The position numbers and the translations under genes were made by a program. Below, in pieces: positions 34,302 through 42,837 of a DNA stretch of 64,000 nt. Positions within the stretch are counted from its first letter, which is position 1. Each line of letters starts with the position of its first letter. The notes under the pieces were generated by a model. It was not told the DNA's origin. It searched no databases and saw only the letters and a list, made by a program, of their open reading frames with translations. The DNA comes from JBHJGM01 sp050331815. Its GTDB lineage: Bacteria; Verrucomicrobiota; Verrucomicrobiia; Opitutales; JBHJGM01. Location of the stretch: positions 124,001-188,000 of the forward strand of contig JBHJGM010000003.1 in the NCBI GenBank assembly GCA_050331815.1. Direction: 5' to 3'.

Positions 34302-35639
34302 TCAGCCGGCTTCGGCGAGGGCGCGTTTCTTTTTGGACCTCAAGTCGTCGAGCCAGCGCAGCGGCAGGCACAACAGCAGCGCGAAGACTAGAAAAGCGTA
34401 GCCGCTCAGCGCCAGCATGGTCAGGGAGACCAGGAGGGGTCCAAAGGCCTGACCAAGATCACCACGCGAACGAAATAAACCTAGCATTGCGCCTTGCTCG
34501 TTGCGCTCCACCATAAGTGAGGCCAGCGCCATGACCGTCGGGAACACCAGCCCCCCGCCAAAGGCCATCGTGATTAACGAAAAGGCAAAGAAGGCGGGGA
34601 ATTGCGCCAGGCCGGTCCCGGCGATGCCCAGCGCCGTCAGGACCAGACCCATCATGGCGGTACGGCGCTCGCTGCCCCATTGAACCAGGCGCGGCAGCAC
34701 GACAAATTGGCTGATCAACTGGGAGATGCCCATCCCGCCGTACAGCAGCGAGGTCTCAAGCACATCGAGGTTGAAGCGGTCGGAGGCAAGGAAGGCGATG
34801 CCGAACTCGACGCCCGCATACACCAGCAAAAAGACGAAGAAAACCGAACTCATCAGGCGAATCGAGCGTGAGGGCGCACCCACGAAAATGCTGCGGCCCG
34901 TCTCGGCGATGCGCGCCATGCGGGGCACGCGGTCGGCTTCTTTCAGCGTTTCGGGAAAACAGTAAAACAGGCCCACCAGATTCACCAGCGAGAGCAGCAA
35001 GGTGGACGCCGCCGCGATGGAAAAGGGGTGCAGCCCGAGCGCCGGTGCGTCGCTCCAGTACTGTAGCAGATTGACCGAGCCGAAGAAACCGCCGAGCACG
35101 GGCCCGGCGATGAAGCCCATGCTGTAGGCCAGACCCACCGCGGTCATGCCGCGGGCCCGTCCTTCGCTGGAGGTCACGTCGGCTACGGCCGCCGTGGCCA
35201 CGGAGATATTGCCAGCCATCATGCCGGTCAGCACACGCGCCAGCAGAAAGACCTCGATTGTCCCGCCAAACATCCAGACCGCATGAGCTACGCAGGTCAG
35301 CGCGACCGTCAGCAGCAGCATGGGCCGCCGGCCAAAGCGGTCCGAGGCCGCACCCCAGAACGGCGCGCTCAGAAACTGAAAAATGGCGAAGAGAAAAGCC
35401 ATCAGCCCGCCAAAGAAGAGGCCCGCGAAAGTGGCATCGGCTTTGCCGCCGGACAGAAAGTCGATCAGGCTGACGGTTGCCCGGGTCAGGAAACTGCCGC
35501 TGGCTCCCTCGCCCAGATAAAAATCCATCTGGTAGGGCATCAGCGGGATGATCATCGAAAAGCCGATCACATCGAAAAAGCAGGTCAAAAAGATCAGCCC
35601 CAGCGTGATTCGAGGAGAGCCTTCGGCGAGGTGGCGCAT
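34302..35639 (-). CDS. MFS transporter (TetA/DHA1-like)
   Basis: The 445-residue inner-membrane protein has 12 predicted helices. The loop 2-3 motif A is in FWGAASDRFGRRPMLL, and the N-terminal GLIFLTCFFDVIGFSMIIPLM and TGMMAGNISVATAAVAD (motif C-like region) resemble the tetracycline-exporter group. Substrate cannot be told; members export many small molecules. It lies next to purine genes and is divergent from a small cupin, so a purine or breakdown-product exporter is possible but unproven. Confidence 0.85.
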   Translation of the reverse strand: MRHLAEGSPRITLGLIFLTCFFDVIGFSMIIPLMPYQMDFYLGEGASGSFLTRATVSLIDFLSGGKADATFAGLFFGGLMAFLFAIFQFLSAPFWGAASDRFGRRPMLLLTVALTCVAHAVWMFGGTIEVFLLARVLTGMMAGNISVATAAVADVTSSEGRARGMTAVGLAYSMGFIAGPVLGGFFGSVNLLQYWSDAPALGLHPFSIAAASTLLLSLVNLVGLFYCFPETLKEADRVPRMARIAETGRSIFVGAPSRSIRLMSSVFFVFLLVYAGVEFGIAFLASDRFNLDVLETSLLYGGMGISQLISQFVVLPRLVQWGSERRTAMMGLVLTALGIAGTGLAQFPAFFAFSLITMAFGGGLVFPTVMALASLMVERNEQGAMLGLFRSRGDLGQAFGPLLVSLTMLALSGYAFLVFALLLCLPLRWLDDLRSKKKRALAEAG

Positions 35640-35697
35640 CGTTTTAGCGGATCGGGTTGGACAGGTCAGCGGGGCCGCGATTGGCTCCTAGTTCATC

Positions 35698-36054
35698 ATG
35701 CAAGTCATCAAGCTTAACAACTGCGCGCGCATCATCGCGCCCGACGATGCTGTCGCTCAGGAATGGATCAGCCCCCGCAACTCGCGGGCGCAGGCTCAGA
35801 GCCTGGCGAAGATTTACATTGCCGCCGGAGTGACCGTGCTCGAACACCATCACATCCAAACCGAAGAGGTGTACTTCATTCTCAGCGGCAAAGGAATGAT
35901 GTTTTTGCAGGGCGAGTGGAAAGCGGTGCATCCGGGCGACGCCGTGGTCATCCTGCCGGGCGAGCGCCACAGCATTCGCAACGAGGGTCCGGAAGAGCTG
36001 GTGATGCACGTAACATGCTGCCCGCCCTGGACGCCGGAAGACCAGATATTCTGA
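35698..36054 (+). CDS. Single-domain cupin protein (118 aa)
   Basis: The small beta-barrel has cupin motif 1 as EHHHIQTEEVYFILSGKG (about residues 43-60; metal His, His, Glu) and motif 2 as GDAVVILPGERHSIRN (about 80-95; metal His). All four usual metal ligands are present. Function is unknown. It is encoded between the MFS exporter and the first NUP gene; a role in purine breakdown, such as acting on a ureido compound, is only a guess because known ureidoglycine aminohydrolases are two-domain cupins of twice this size. Its stop codon touches the stop of the convergent NUP gene. Confidence 0.8.
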   Translation: MQVIKLNNCARIIAPDDAVAQEWISPRNSRAQAQSLAKIYIAAGVTVLEHHHIQTEEVYFILSGKGMMFLQGEWKAVHPGDAVVILPGERHSIRNEGPEELVMHVTCCPPWTPEDQIF

Positions 36055-37113
36055 TCATTCGGGCGCGGTGGGCAGCGTGTCCTTGTAGGTGTCCCAGTTG
36101 GCCACGATTTCGCGAACGACCGGACTGCCGACCAGATAGGCCGCTTCCAGCGCGGGTAAGTAGGCGGAGTAGTTGCCAAGGTCTTCGCCGGTCAGGCTCT
36201 CGAGCGCGGTGGCCTCAGGCCATTGCATCGTAAAGTTGCTCGCCGTTCGCAGGACGAGGACCCGCTCGGTGCTCACGCGGCCATCGCCTTCAAGAAACGT
36301 GAGCGACTGGAGTGTACCGGTGTCCTCCATGGCGCTTGTGACAAACTCGCCTTCGCCTTGCGACCAATACTGCACCCATTCGTTGGCCCAGTCGTTGAGC
36401 AGCGCGCCGTGCCAGTAGTTCATGGCCGCCAGCTGATCGCCCTTGATGACGGAGGGCGGTTTCTGCGCCTCGGGGTAACCTTTGTAGAGCGCGCGCCGTG
36501 TTTGCAGCGCCTCGTTGTCCGGCAACTCAACGTCCCGAGTCAGCTGATAAGCCCACTCGACCAGCCCGGGATTGAGCCGGTAGGCGGCCCCTTCGTTGTC
36601 CTCGGCGGGTGGCTGGGCAAAGGGTTGCTTGCGGCGCAGGGGGATGCGGCCGACGTCCCAGTCCTCGGGGGCTTCGCGTATGTCGATAGAGTGCGAAATG
36701 TCGCCGTCGATCAGCCACTCGGCCCAGGCAGCGGCACCCAGGGTCATATCGTTGGGGTCGGCCCCGGCGATACCGGCCACGACCCAGTACGCGTTGGAGA
36801 GGTCGAAGCGCGGGTCCATACCCAGCGCCATGATTGAGGCCGCCGCGCGCGCGGTGCCGATGCCCGTTACGACGCCGAGTACGCCCTCTTCTGCGTTCAG
36901 GCGCAGCGGCTTGTATCCGTGCGGGTTGGGCAGCTCGGTTTCCAACGGGTAATTCTCGACCCAATGTTGAAACTCGCCGGGGCGGTCGCCAGTAAATTCG
37001 CCGCGCTCAAACATGGCGACGACCACCGCCTTGATCTCCAGCGGGGCGTCCGCGTCCGCGCGCAGGGGCTGATGAGAAAGCAAACACAACAAGAGAAAGC
37101 CGAGTGTACGCAT
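36055..37113 (-). CDS. Purine nucleoside permease family (NUP) protein, exported, copy 1
   Basis: The 352-residue protein begins with a Sec signal peptide (LGFLLLCLLSHQPLRADA) and then AVVVAMFERGEFTGDRPGEF, VVTGIGTARAAASIMALGM, and YWVVAGIAGADPNDMTLGAA, the NUP family pattern. The gene has no membrane helices after the signal, although the family is named permease from a yeast protein. The AGIAG-type loop is reminiscent of nucleoside phosphorylase folds. It is probably a periplasmic nucleoside-binding or cleaving protein. The copy at 45485 is a paralog. ATG 37113 is preferred to 37131 because it gives a cleaner signal. Confidence 0.88.
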   Translation of the reverse strand: MRTLGFLLLCLLSHQPLRADADAPLEIKAVVVAMFERGEFTGDRPGEFQHWVENYPLETELPNPHGYKPLRLNAEEGVLGVVTGIGTARAAASIMALGMDPRFDLSNAYWVVAGIAGADPNDMTLGAAAWAEWLIDGDISHSIDIREAPEDWDVGRIPLRRKQPFAQPPAEDNEGAAYRLNPGLVEWAYQLTRDVELPDNEALQTRRALYKGYPEAQKPPSVIKGDQLAAMNYWHGALLNDWANEWVQYWSQGEGEFVTSAMEDTGTLQSLTFLEGDGRVSTERVLVLRTASNFTMQWPEATALESLTGEDLGNYSAYLPALEAAYLVGSPVVREIVANWDTYKDTLPTAPE

Positions 37114-37240
37114 GACTTTGAGCGCGAGCACTTTTCGCGCCGGAGGCGTGGTTCCTGCATGGATTGTGCTTATGGAGGTGTGATGACCGCATCGAGGCTG
37201 GTGCCGGTTTCTGAATCCCCTCCGTAATCACGCCACCCCT

Positions 37241-38917
37241 ATGAAATGGATCGTACGAGGCGACTTTGATGGCTTCTTCGGCCTGGCCCTGAATAACTTC
37301 GTCAACCTGCTCCTAATCGCGGGGCTGAGCCGCGGGGTGCTCGGCTTTTCCGACGAACTCGTTTTCGGGCGCATCCTGCCGGGGATGGCGTTCGGGCTGC
37401 TCTTCGGGAATCTCTTTTTCGCCTGGCAGGCCAAGCAACTGGCCAAAAAGGAAGGCCGCAACGACGTTTGCGCGCTGCCCTATGGCAGTAACCTGCTGAC
37501 GATTTTCGCCTACACGTTTTTCGTGATGCTGCCGGTGGCCAATCAGGCGCGGGCGGATGGGCTCTCTCCCGAGCAGGTTGAAAATCTGGCCTGGCAGGTC
37601 GGCTTGATGGCGTGCATCTGCTCAGGCCTGATCGAATGGCTGGGCACCTTCGTGGTCTACCGCCTGCAGCGGGCGGCACCACAGGGGGCTTTTCTGGCGG
37701 GACTGGCGGGCATCGGGCTGCTGTTGATTGCGCCCAACTACCTTTTTCGCACCTACACCTTTCCGCTGCTGGGGCTGACCACCTTTGCCATCATGCTCTG
37801 CGTTTACTACGGCGGGTTGAGGCTGCCTTTCAACCTGCCGGGCGGGCTGCTCATATTGGTGGTGGGCACGATCATCTCCTGGCTGCTGGTCGCCTTTGGC
37901 CAGCCCAGTCCGGTGGATGCCGCCGCGAGTTTTGAATTGAGCCTGCTTTCGGCCTACGTGCCCTTGCCCGCCATCGAAGAGAATATCGCGGGCTTCAAGT
38001 ACCTGTTCGAATACGCCCCAATCATTGTTCCGATGGGCCTGGTCAACCTGATCGGGTCGTTGCAGGCGATTGAGTCAGCGGCCGCGGCGGGCGACCGATA
38101 TCCCGCGCGCTCGTCGCTGGCGGTCAACGGCTTGGGCAGCGTGGTGGCGGCTGGCTTCGGCTCGCCCTTTCCAACCACGCTTTACATTGGCCACCCCGGC
38201 TTCAAGGAAATCGGTGCGCGCGCGGGCTACTCGTTGCTCAACGGCATAGTGCTTTCGGTGATTTGCCTGACCGGTTCGCTCAGCGTCATCGGCTACATCG
38301 TGCCGGTTGAAGCAGGTATGGCTATTCTGATCTGGATCGGGATTACGATCTGCGCGCAAGCCTTCGAAGTGGTGCCCAAGCGCCATATCCCGGCGGTCGC
38401 GGTCGGGCTGTTGCCGGTCATCGGAACCTTCGCCGCGCTCGTGGGCAAAGACGTTTTGCTGAACCTGGGCGGGGGTGCCGACATCGGCACGTTCACCGAG
38501 GGCATGTTCCTGGACAACAACGCCACGCGCAGCTTTTACCTGGACGGCGTCTTCGCCTTGGATGCGGGCTTTTTGTACACGTCGATCCTATTGACGGCGG
38601 CCACCATCTGTATCATCGAGCAGCGCTTTTACGTGGCCAGTATCTGGGTGCTGGTGGGGGCCTTCATGGCGGCGACAGGCTTGAGCCACTCCTACGCGAT
38701 CCGGGCGACGGACGTCACGGGCGCGTTCGGCAGTCCGGGCTGGAAATGGGTGATCGGCTATCTGGCCATGGCAGCCACGCTCAGCCTGGTCGGCTTGATC
38801 AAGGCCAAGGGTGGGGGCTTCCGCGAGATTCGCGAAGAGACTGGCGAGACGCCACCACCACCGGAAAAAACCAACGTCCCTGAAAGCGAACCGGTGGCTC
38901 CCCCTTCGCCCAGTTAG
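37241..38917 (+). CDS. Xanthine/uracil/vitamin C permease family (NCS2-like) nucleobase transporter
   Basis: The 558-residue inner-membrane protein has about 12 helices. Its N-terminal VRGDFDGFFGLALNNFVNLL, GRILPGMAFGLLFGNLFFAW and DVCALPYGSNLLTIFAY resemble xanthine/uracil/vitamin C-type permeases distinct from the AzgA transporter at 41362; GSPFPTTLYIGHPGFKEIG is another conserved region. It is predicted to import a purine base. The C-terminal 30 residues are a Pro/Glu-rich tail. It is divergent from NUP copy 1 and ends 8 nt before the convergent nucleosidase gene. Confidence 0.82.
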   Translation: MKWIVRGDFDGFFGLALNNFVNLLLIAGLSRGVLGFSDELVFGRILPGMAFGLLFGNLFFAWQAKQLAKKEGRNDVCALPYGSNLLTIFAYTFFVMLPVANQARADGLSPEQVENLAWQVGLMACICSGLIEWLGTFVVYRLQRAAPQGAFLAGLAGIGLLLIAPNYLFRTYTFPLLGLTTFAIMLCVYYGGLRLPFNLPGGLLILVVGTIISWLLVAFGQPSPVDAAASFELSLLSAYVPLPAIEENIAGFKYLFEYAPIIVPMGLVNLIGSLQAIESAAAAGDRYPARSSLAVNGLGSVVAAGFGSPFPTTLYIGHPGFKEIGARAGYSLLNGIVLSVICLTGSLSVIGYIVPVEAGMAILIWIGITICAQAFEVVPKRHIPAVAVGLLPVIGTFAALVGKDVLLNLGGGADIGTFTEGMFLDNNATRSFYLDGVFALDAGFLYTSILLTAATICIIEQRFYVASIWVLVGAFMAATGLSHSYAIRATDVTGAFGSPGWKWVIGYLAMAATLSLVGLIKAKGGGFREIREETGETPPPPEKTNVPESEPVAPPSPS

Positions 38918-38925
38918 ACAGTCGC

Positions 38926-39831
38926 CTACAGCGCGCGCAGAATTGCGTCCAGCGTTTCGGCGGCGTTGTCCGCGGCGTCTTCGCCAAACTCACGCACGTC
39001 GTTGAGACCTTCCTGCCCACCAGCGAGGTCACTCATGCAACGCACAATAAGAAAGGGCACCTGATTGGACCAGCAAACATGCGCGATGGCGGTGGACTCC
39101 ATGTCCACGCCGTCGACGGAAAAGTGCTCGAAGAGCCATTTGCGGTACTCACGATTATCCATGAAGACCGGCCCGGCGGCACCGCGTCCACCCACGGAAA
39201 AAGTCACGGGCTTGCCTTCAGCGTTTTCCATCTCCAGCTCCGCGGTAACCGTGCGGGCGAGTTCAAGCAGGTCGGGATCGGCGTTGAAGGAAGGCTTGAG
39301 CACGGGCTGAGTCAGGCCCTTGCGCAGGGCGCGCACGTAATCGGGGTGGTGCATCCCAAAATTGGGCGCCGCTACGCTGTAGCCTTCGGGAAACAGATAC
39401 TCGCCGGGGTTGTCCGGGTCTTCGTTAAAGTAGGCGCCTTCGGCGTGGTACAGCCACTCGGCGGGGATGGCAACATCGCCCATGGTCAGCGCGGGATTGA
39501 TGCCGCCGGCGATGCCCGAAAACAAGAGCATCTCGATGTTGTAGTTCGACAGCGCCAGTTGAGTCGTCATGGCTGCGTTGACGGTGCTGATCTGGGTGAT
39601 GAAAAAGATCACGTCTTTGCCGTAAGCGGTGCCGATGTGAAACTCGGTGCCGTTGATGCGGTCGATGCGCTCAATGTTCTCGCCGTCCATCAGATTACGA
39701 ATGCTCTCCATCTCGCCGGGGAAGGCCGCCACCACGGCGATGTAGCCCTTTTCGGGCGTTTCGGCCGCCGGGAGGCTGCAAGCTAGTGAGAACGTGGCCA
39801 GGGCCAAGAAGGGTTTTACGATGCGTCTCAT
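38926..39831 (-). CDS. Exported MTA/SAH nucleosidase-like purine nucleosidase
   Basis: The 301-residue protein has a signal peptide (PFLALATFSLACSLPAAET) in front of a nucleoside phosphorylase-superfamily domain: FPGEMESIRNLM, ISTVNAAMTTQLALSNYN, LFSGIAGGINPALTMGDVAI, and the catalytic VDMESTAIAHVC with IVRCMSDLAGG, where Glu and Asp match the MTAN active site. Normal MTAN proteins are cytosolic and about 230 residues, so the signal and an insert near residues 130-170 are unusual. It likely cleaves purine nucleosides or MTA outside the cytoplasm. It lies 60 nt downstream of the P450 gene. Confidence 0.85.
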   Translation of the reverse strand: MRRIVKPFLALATFSLACSLPAAETPEKGYIAVVAAFPGEMESIRNLMDGENIERIDRINGTEFHIGTAYGKDVIFFITQISTVNAAMTTQLALSNYNIEMLLFSGIAGGINPALTMGDVAIPAEWLYHAEGAYFNEDPDNPGEYLFPEGYSVAAPNFGMHHPDYVRALRKGLTQPVLKPSFNADPDLLELARTVTAELEMENAEGKPVTFSVGGRGAAGPVFMDNREYRKWLFEHFSVDGVDMESTAIAHVCWSNQVPFLIVRCMSDLAGGQEGLNDVREFGEDAADNAAETLDAILRAL

Positions 39832-39891
39832 AATGTATTCAAAATTTCAGGACAAATATTTTAGCCAGGGAGTGAGCCCATGGTCCAGTGG

Positions 39892-41256
39892 CTACGCGCG
39901 CGGGCTCAGCCCGATGAAGAATTCCAGCGTTTCCGGGCTGCCCTCGTAGCCGGGGACGACCGGTCCGCAGCCGACCTCGCTTTCGATGCGCATGTCGTAG
40001 CGGGCGATGACGTTGCCCACGGTCAGGGGCACATGCAGCCGCGCAAAATTCATACCCAGGCAGGTATGGCGACCGCCGCCAAAGGTGCCATGCGCGTTGC
40101 GGCGTTCACGGCGCACATTCAGCGAATCCCAGCGCTGGGGTTTGAAGGCGAAGGGCTCCTCGTACAGCTCGTTGAGGTAATGGGTCAGGGTGTGCAGGTG
40201 CATTACCTTTTGGCCGGACCCCAGGCGATGGCCCAGCAGGTCGACTTCACGCGCGGCGACTCGAGGCAGGATGGGCGCGGCGGGGTAGAGCCGTTCGCAT
40301 TCGAGGATGCAGTTCTTTAGAATGGGAAAGTCATCCATGCCCTGCAGGCTGGCGCCGTCGAAGCCGTCGAGCTCCGCGCGCAACCCCGCCAGGACCGCTG
40401 GCTCCGCGTAGGCATGGTGCAGCACCCGGCAGATCAATTTGGCTGTGTTGCCGTGACCGGCGATGAGTAGCAAGTAGGTGTCGTCGAGTAGTTCCTCGTC
40501 GTTGAGCGGCTCGAAGTCCCGGCCCTCGTGCGCCTTCATCAGCGCGCACAGCAGGTCGCCTTGCTCGGGATTGGCGCGCCGGTCGGCCACCAACTCGGCC
40601 AAAAAAGCCAGCGTGGAATCCTTGAGCAGCTGGTAATCCGGGCGCGCGAAGTAAAGGCTGCGCTCGGGCTCCTCCATCAGGACTGCCGAGATGAATTCCT
40701 CCTCGAAGCGGACCAGCTGCTGCACCATTTCGGGCGTCAAGTCGCAGGGCACCGTGCTGCTGCTCTGCACGCGGGTCAGTAGTGACATCAGGGCGTGGTG
40801 CAACTCGACCGTGTCCGAGGCCGAGAGCGCCTGCAGTCCGCGTGTGATGACCGCGTCCATCCGCGGGATCAGGCCCAGGATCGCGCGCATGCTGAAGGCG
40901 TCGTTCAGGAGAATGCGCTTGCGCTTGTGCCGTTCGCCATCGAGCTGCGTCAAGTGTAGCGGTCCCAACTCGTCGCGAAAGCCCTTCATCGCGTCGTGGT
41001 AGCTCCAGTCGTCGGGATTGCCCCAGGTGTCGGCGTTGGCCTCCTCGCCGCCGATCACGACCACGGGCTCGCCCCGCGTCTCGATCTGGAAAATAGGCCC
41101 GTGCTCGCGGTAGGCCTGCAGGTGGGCATCGATGCTGTGCTGCCCGAACCGGATGGCCGGATGCGAGTCGGGCAGGGTCGCCTGGAGCTGGTCCAGGTCG
41201 ACGATGGGCAATTCAGTCGGAGGCATGTCTCGAAGTACTTCTGAAGCAGGGGACAT
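39892..41256 (-). CDS. Cytochrome P450 with unusual I-helix
   Basis: The 454-residue protein (ATG 41256; ATG 41226 is equally possible) has the ExxR motif in ILECERLYPAAP, the PxRW segment FKPQRWDS, and the heme loop FGGGRHTCLGMNFA with Cys near residue 398. The I-helix reads LLIAGHGNTAKLI where most P450s have AGHETT: the conserved acid is Gly and the Thr is Asn. There is no N-terminal anchor, so it is a soluble bacterial form. No ferredoxin or reductase gene is adjacent. It sits inside the purine nucleoside locus with no obvious reason; substrate is unknown. Confidence 0.93.
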   Translation of the reverse strand: MSPASEVLRDMPPTELPIVDLDQLQATLPDSHPAIRFGQHSIDAHLQAYREHGPIFQIETRGEPVVVIGGEEANADTWGNPDDWSYHDAMKGFRDELGPLHLTQLDGERHKRKRILLNDAFSMRAILGLIPRMDAVITRGLQALSASDTVELHHALMSLLTRVQSSSTVPCDLTPEMVQQLVRFEEEFISAVLMEEPERSLYFARPDYQLLKDSTLAFLAELVADRRANPEQGDLLCALMKAHEGRDFEPLNDEELLDDTYLLLIAGHGNTAKLICRVLHHAYAEPAVLAGLRAELDGFDGASLQGMDDFPILKNCILECERLYPAAPILPRVAAREVDLLGHRLGSGQKVMHLHTLTHYLNELYEEPFAFKPQRWDSLNVRRERRNAHGTFGGGRHTCLGMNFARLHVPLTVGNVIARYDMRIESEVGCGPVVPGYEGSPETLEFFIGLSPRA

Positions 41257-41361
41257 TCCAGAAAAGCACCTGTGCAAACGCGCCCGTGGCATGGAATCGG
41301 CTTGCGCAAACCTGTGACACCCACGGTGTTGCCCCACAGAAACCCCTGTTGAAACGCCCGT

Positions 41362-42834
41362 ATGAGCGCATTTGTAGAGAAGCAGTTCAAGGTCCACGCC
41401 TCCGGCAGCAGCCTGCGCAAGGAAATCTTTGGCGGCCTGACCACCTTTGCCGCCATGTCCTATATTCTGGTGGTCAACGCGGGGATCCTCTCGGCGACTG
41501 GGATGAACCAGGAGGGGGTGGTCGTGGCGACGGCGCTCTCTTCGGCGCTGGGCTGTTTCCTGATGGCCTGGCTGACGAATTACCCCATCGCGCTGGCCCC
41601 GGCCATGGGGACCAATGCCTACTTCGCCAATTTGGTCGTCCTGGGCATGGGGGTGCCGTGGCAGGCGGCGCTCTCGATCACCTTTTGGAACGGCGTGATC
41701 TTTCTGCTGCTTTCCTTATCGGGCATCCGGCGCAGGATTGCCGAAGCCCTGCCTAAGGCCATCCAGATCGGGATTCAGGCGGGCATCGGTTTTTTCATCG
41801 CGCTGTTGGGTCTGCGGGCGGCGGGTCTGGTCGTTGGCAGTCCGGCGACGATGGTCACCTTTGGCAAGGTGTACGAAATTGGCCCGGCGCTGGCGATCAT
41901 CGGGCTGCTCGTCATGGCGGTGCTGGTCTCGCGACGCGTGCCGGGGGCAATCATCGCCGGGATCGCGGTGATTTCCGTGGCGGCCTTTTTCATTCAAACC
42001 GGTTCGGACCCGGTCACCAAGGAGCCCATCATGCTGGCCAGTTTGCCGGAGAGCTTCACCGTTTCGCCAGGCAGCGTCGGGGAGGTATTTTTCCAGCTCC
42101 AGTGGCTCTGGCCGTTTGAGAATTTTGCCCAGGCCCTGCCGGTGTTGTTCACTTTGCTCATTTTGGATCTGTTTGATTCAATCGGGACGATTGTGGGCGT
42201 TTCGCGCCGGGCGGGTCTGCTCAATGAGGAAGGCAAGCTGCCCAAGCTCAGCCAGGCGTTGACCGCCGATGCCTGCGCCACGATTTTCGGCGCGCTTTTT
42301 GGCACCTCGACGGTTACCTCCTACGTGGAATCGGCGGCGGGCATCGAGAGTGGCGCGCGCACCGGCCTGAGCACGGTGGTGGTGGGCATCTGTTTCGGAC
42401 TGGCGATTTTGTTGGCGCCGCTGCTGGCGAGTGTGCCTGGGGTGGCCACCGCACCGGCCTTGATCATGGTCGGCTTGTTCATGGCCGAGGGGCTGCGCTA
42501 TCTGGACTACGATGACTTCGTCGAGACCGGTTCGGCAATCCTGACCGCGTTGCTGATTCCATTCTTTTTCAGTATCGCCCACGGCATCGCCTTTGGGCTG
42601 CTTTTTTACATCGTGGTGCAGACGGGCTTGGGCCGCTTCAAACGCATCCCGTTCATGACCTGGGTGACGGGTCTGATCTTCGTACTTTTCTACGCGTTTG
42701 AATACGTCACCGACGAAGCCGCCGCCAAGCGTAACAAGGAAAAGGCCGCTGCCACTTCAGTCGAGCAAGTCGAAGCGGAGCTCCCAGAGGCAGGCGCTTC
42801 CATAGACGCATTGCCCGAAGCAAAGCCGGAGTAA
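41362..42834 (+). CDS. AzgA-family guanine/hypoxanthine/adenine permease
   Basis: The 490-residue inner-membrane protein is of AzgA/NCS2 type: KEIFGGLTTFAAMSYILVVN, LAPAMGTNAYF, QIGIQAGIGFFIALLGLRAA, the DLFDSIGTIVGVS motif with conserved Asp, and SYVESAAGIESGARTGLSTV. These motifs are typical of purine base symporters. It probably imports hypoxanthine, guanine or adenine released by the exported enzymes. It is divergent from the P450 gene and ends 3 nt before the convergent adenosine deaminase gene. Confidence 0.94.
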   Translation: MSAFVEKQFKVHASGSSLRKEIFGGLTTFAAMSYILVVNAGILSATGMNQEGVVVATALSSALGCFLMAWLTNYPIALAPAMGTNAYFANLVVLGMGVPWQAALSITFWNGVIFLLLSLSGIRRRIAEALPKAIQIGIQAGIGFFIALLGLRAAGLVVGSPATMVTFGKVYEIGPALAIIGLLVMAVLVSRRVPGAIIAGIAVISVAAFFIQTGSDPVTKEPIMLASLPESFTVSPGSVGEVFFQLQWLWPFENFAQALPVLFTLLILDLFDSIGTIVGVSRRAGLLNEEGKLPKLSQALTADACATIFGALFGTSTVTSYVESAAGIESGARTGLSTVVVGICFGLAILLAPLLASVPGVATAPALIMVGLFMAEGLRYLDYDDFVETGSAILTALLIPFFFSIAHGIAFGLLFYIVVQTGLGRFKRIPFMTWVTGLIFVLFYAFEYVTDEAAAKRNKEKAAATSVEQVEAELPEAGASIDALPEAKPE

Positions 42835-42837
42835 CGC

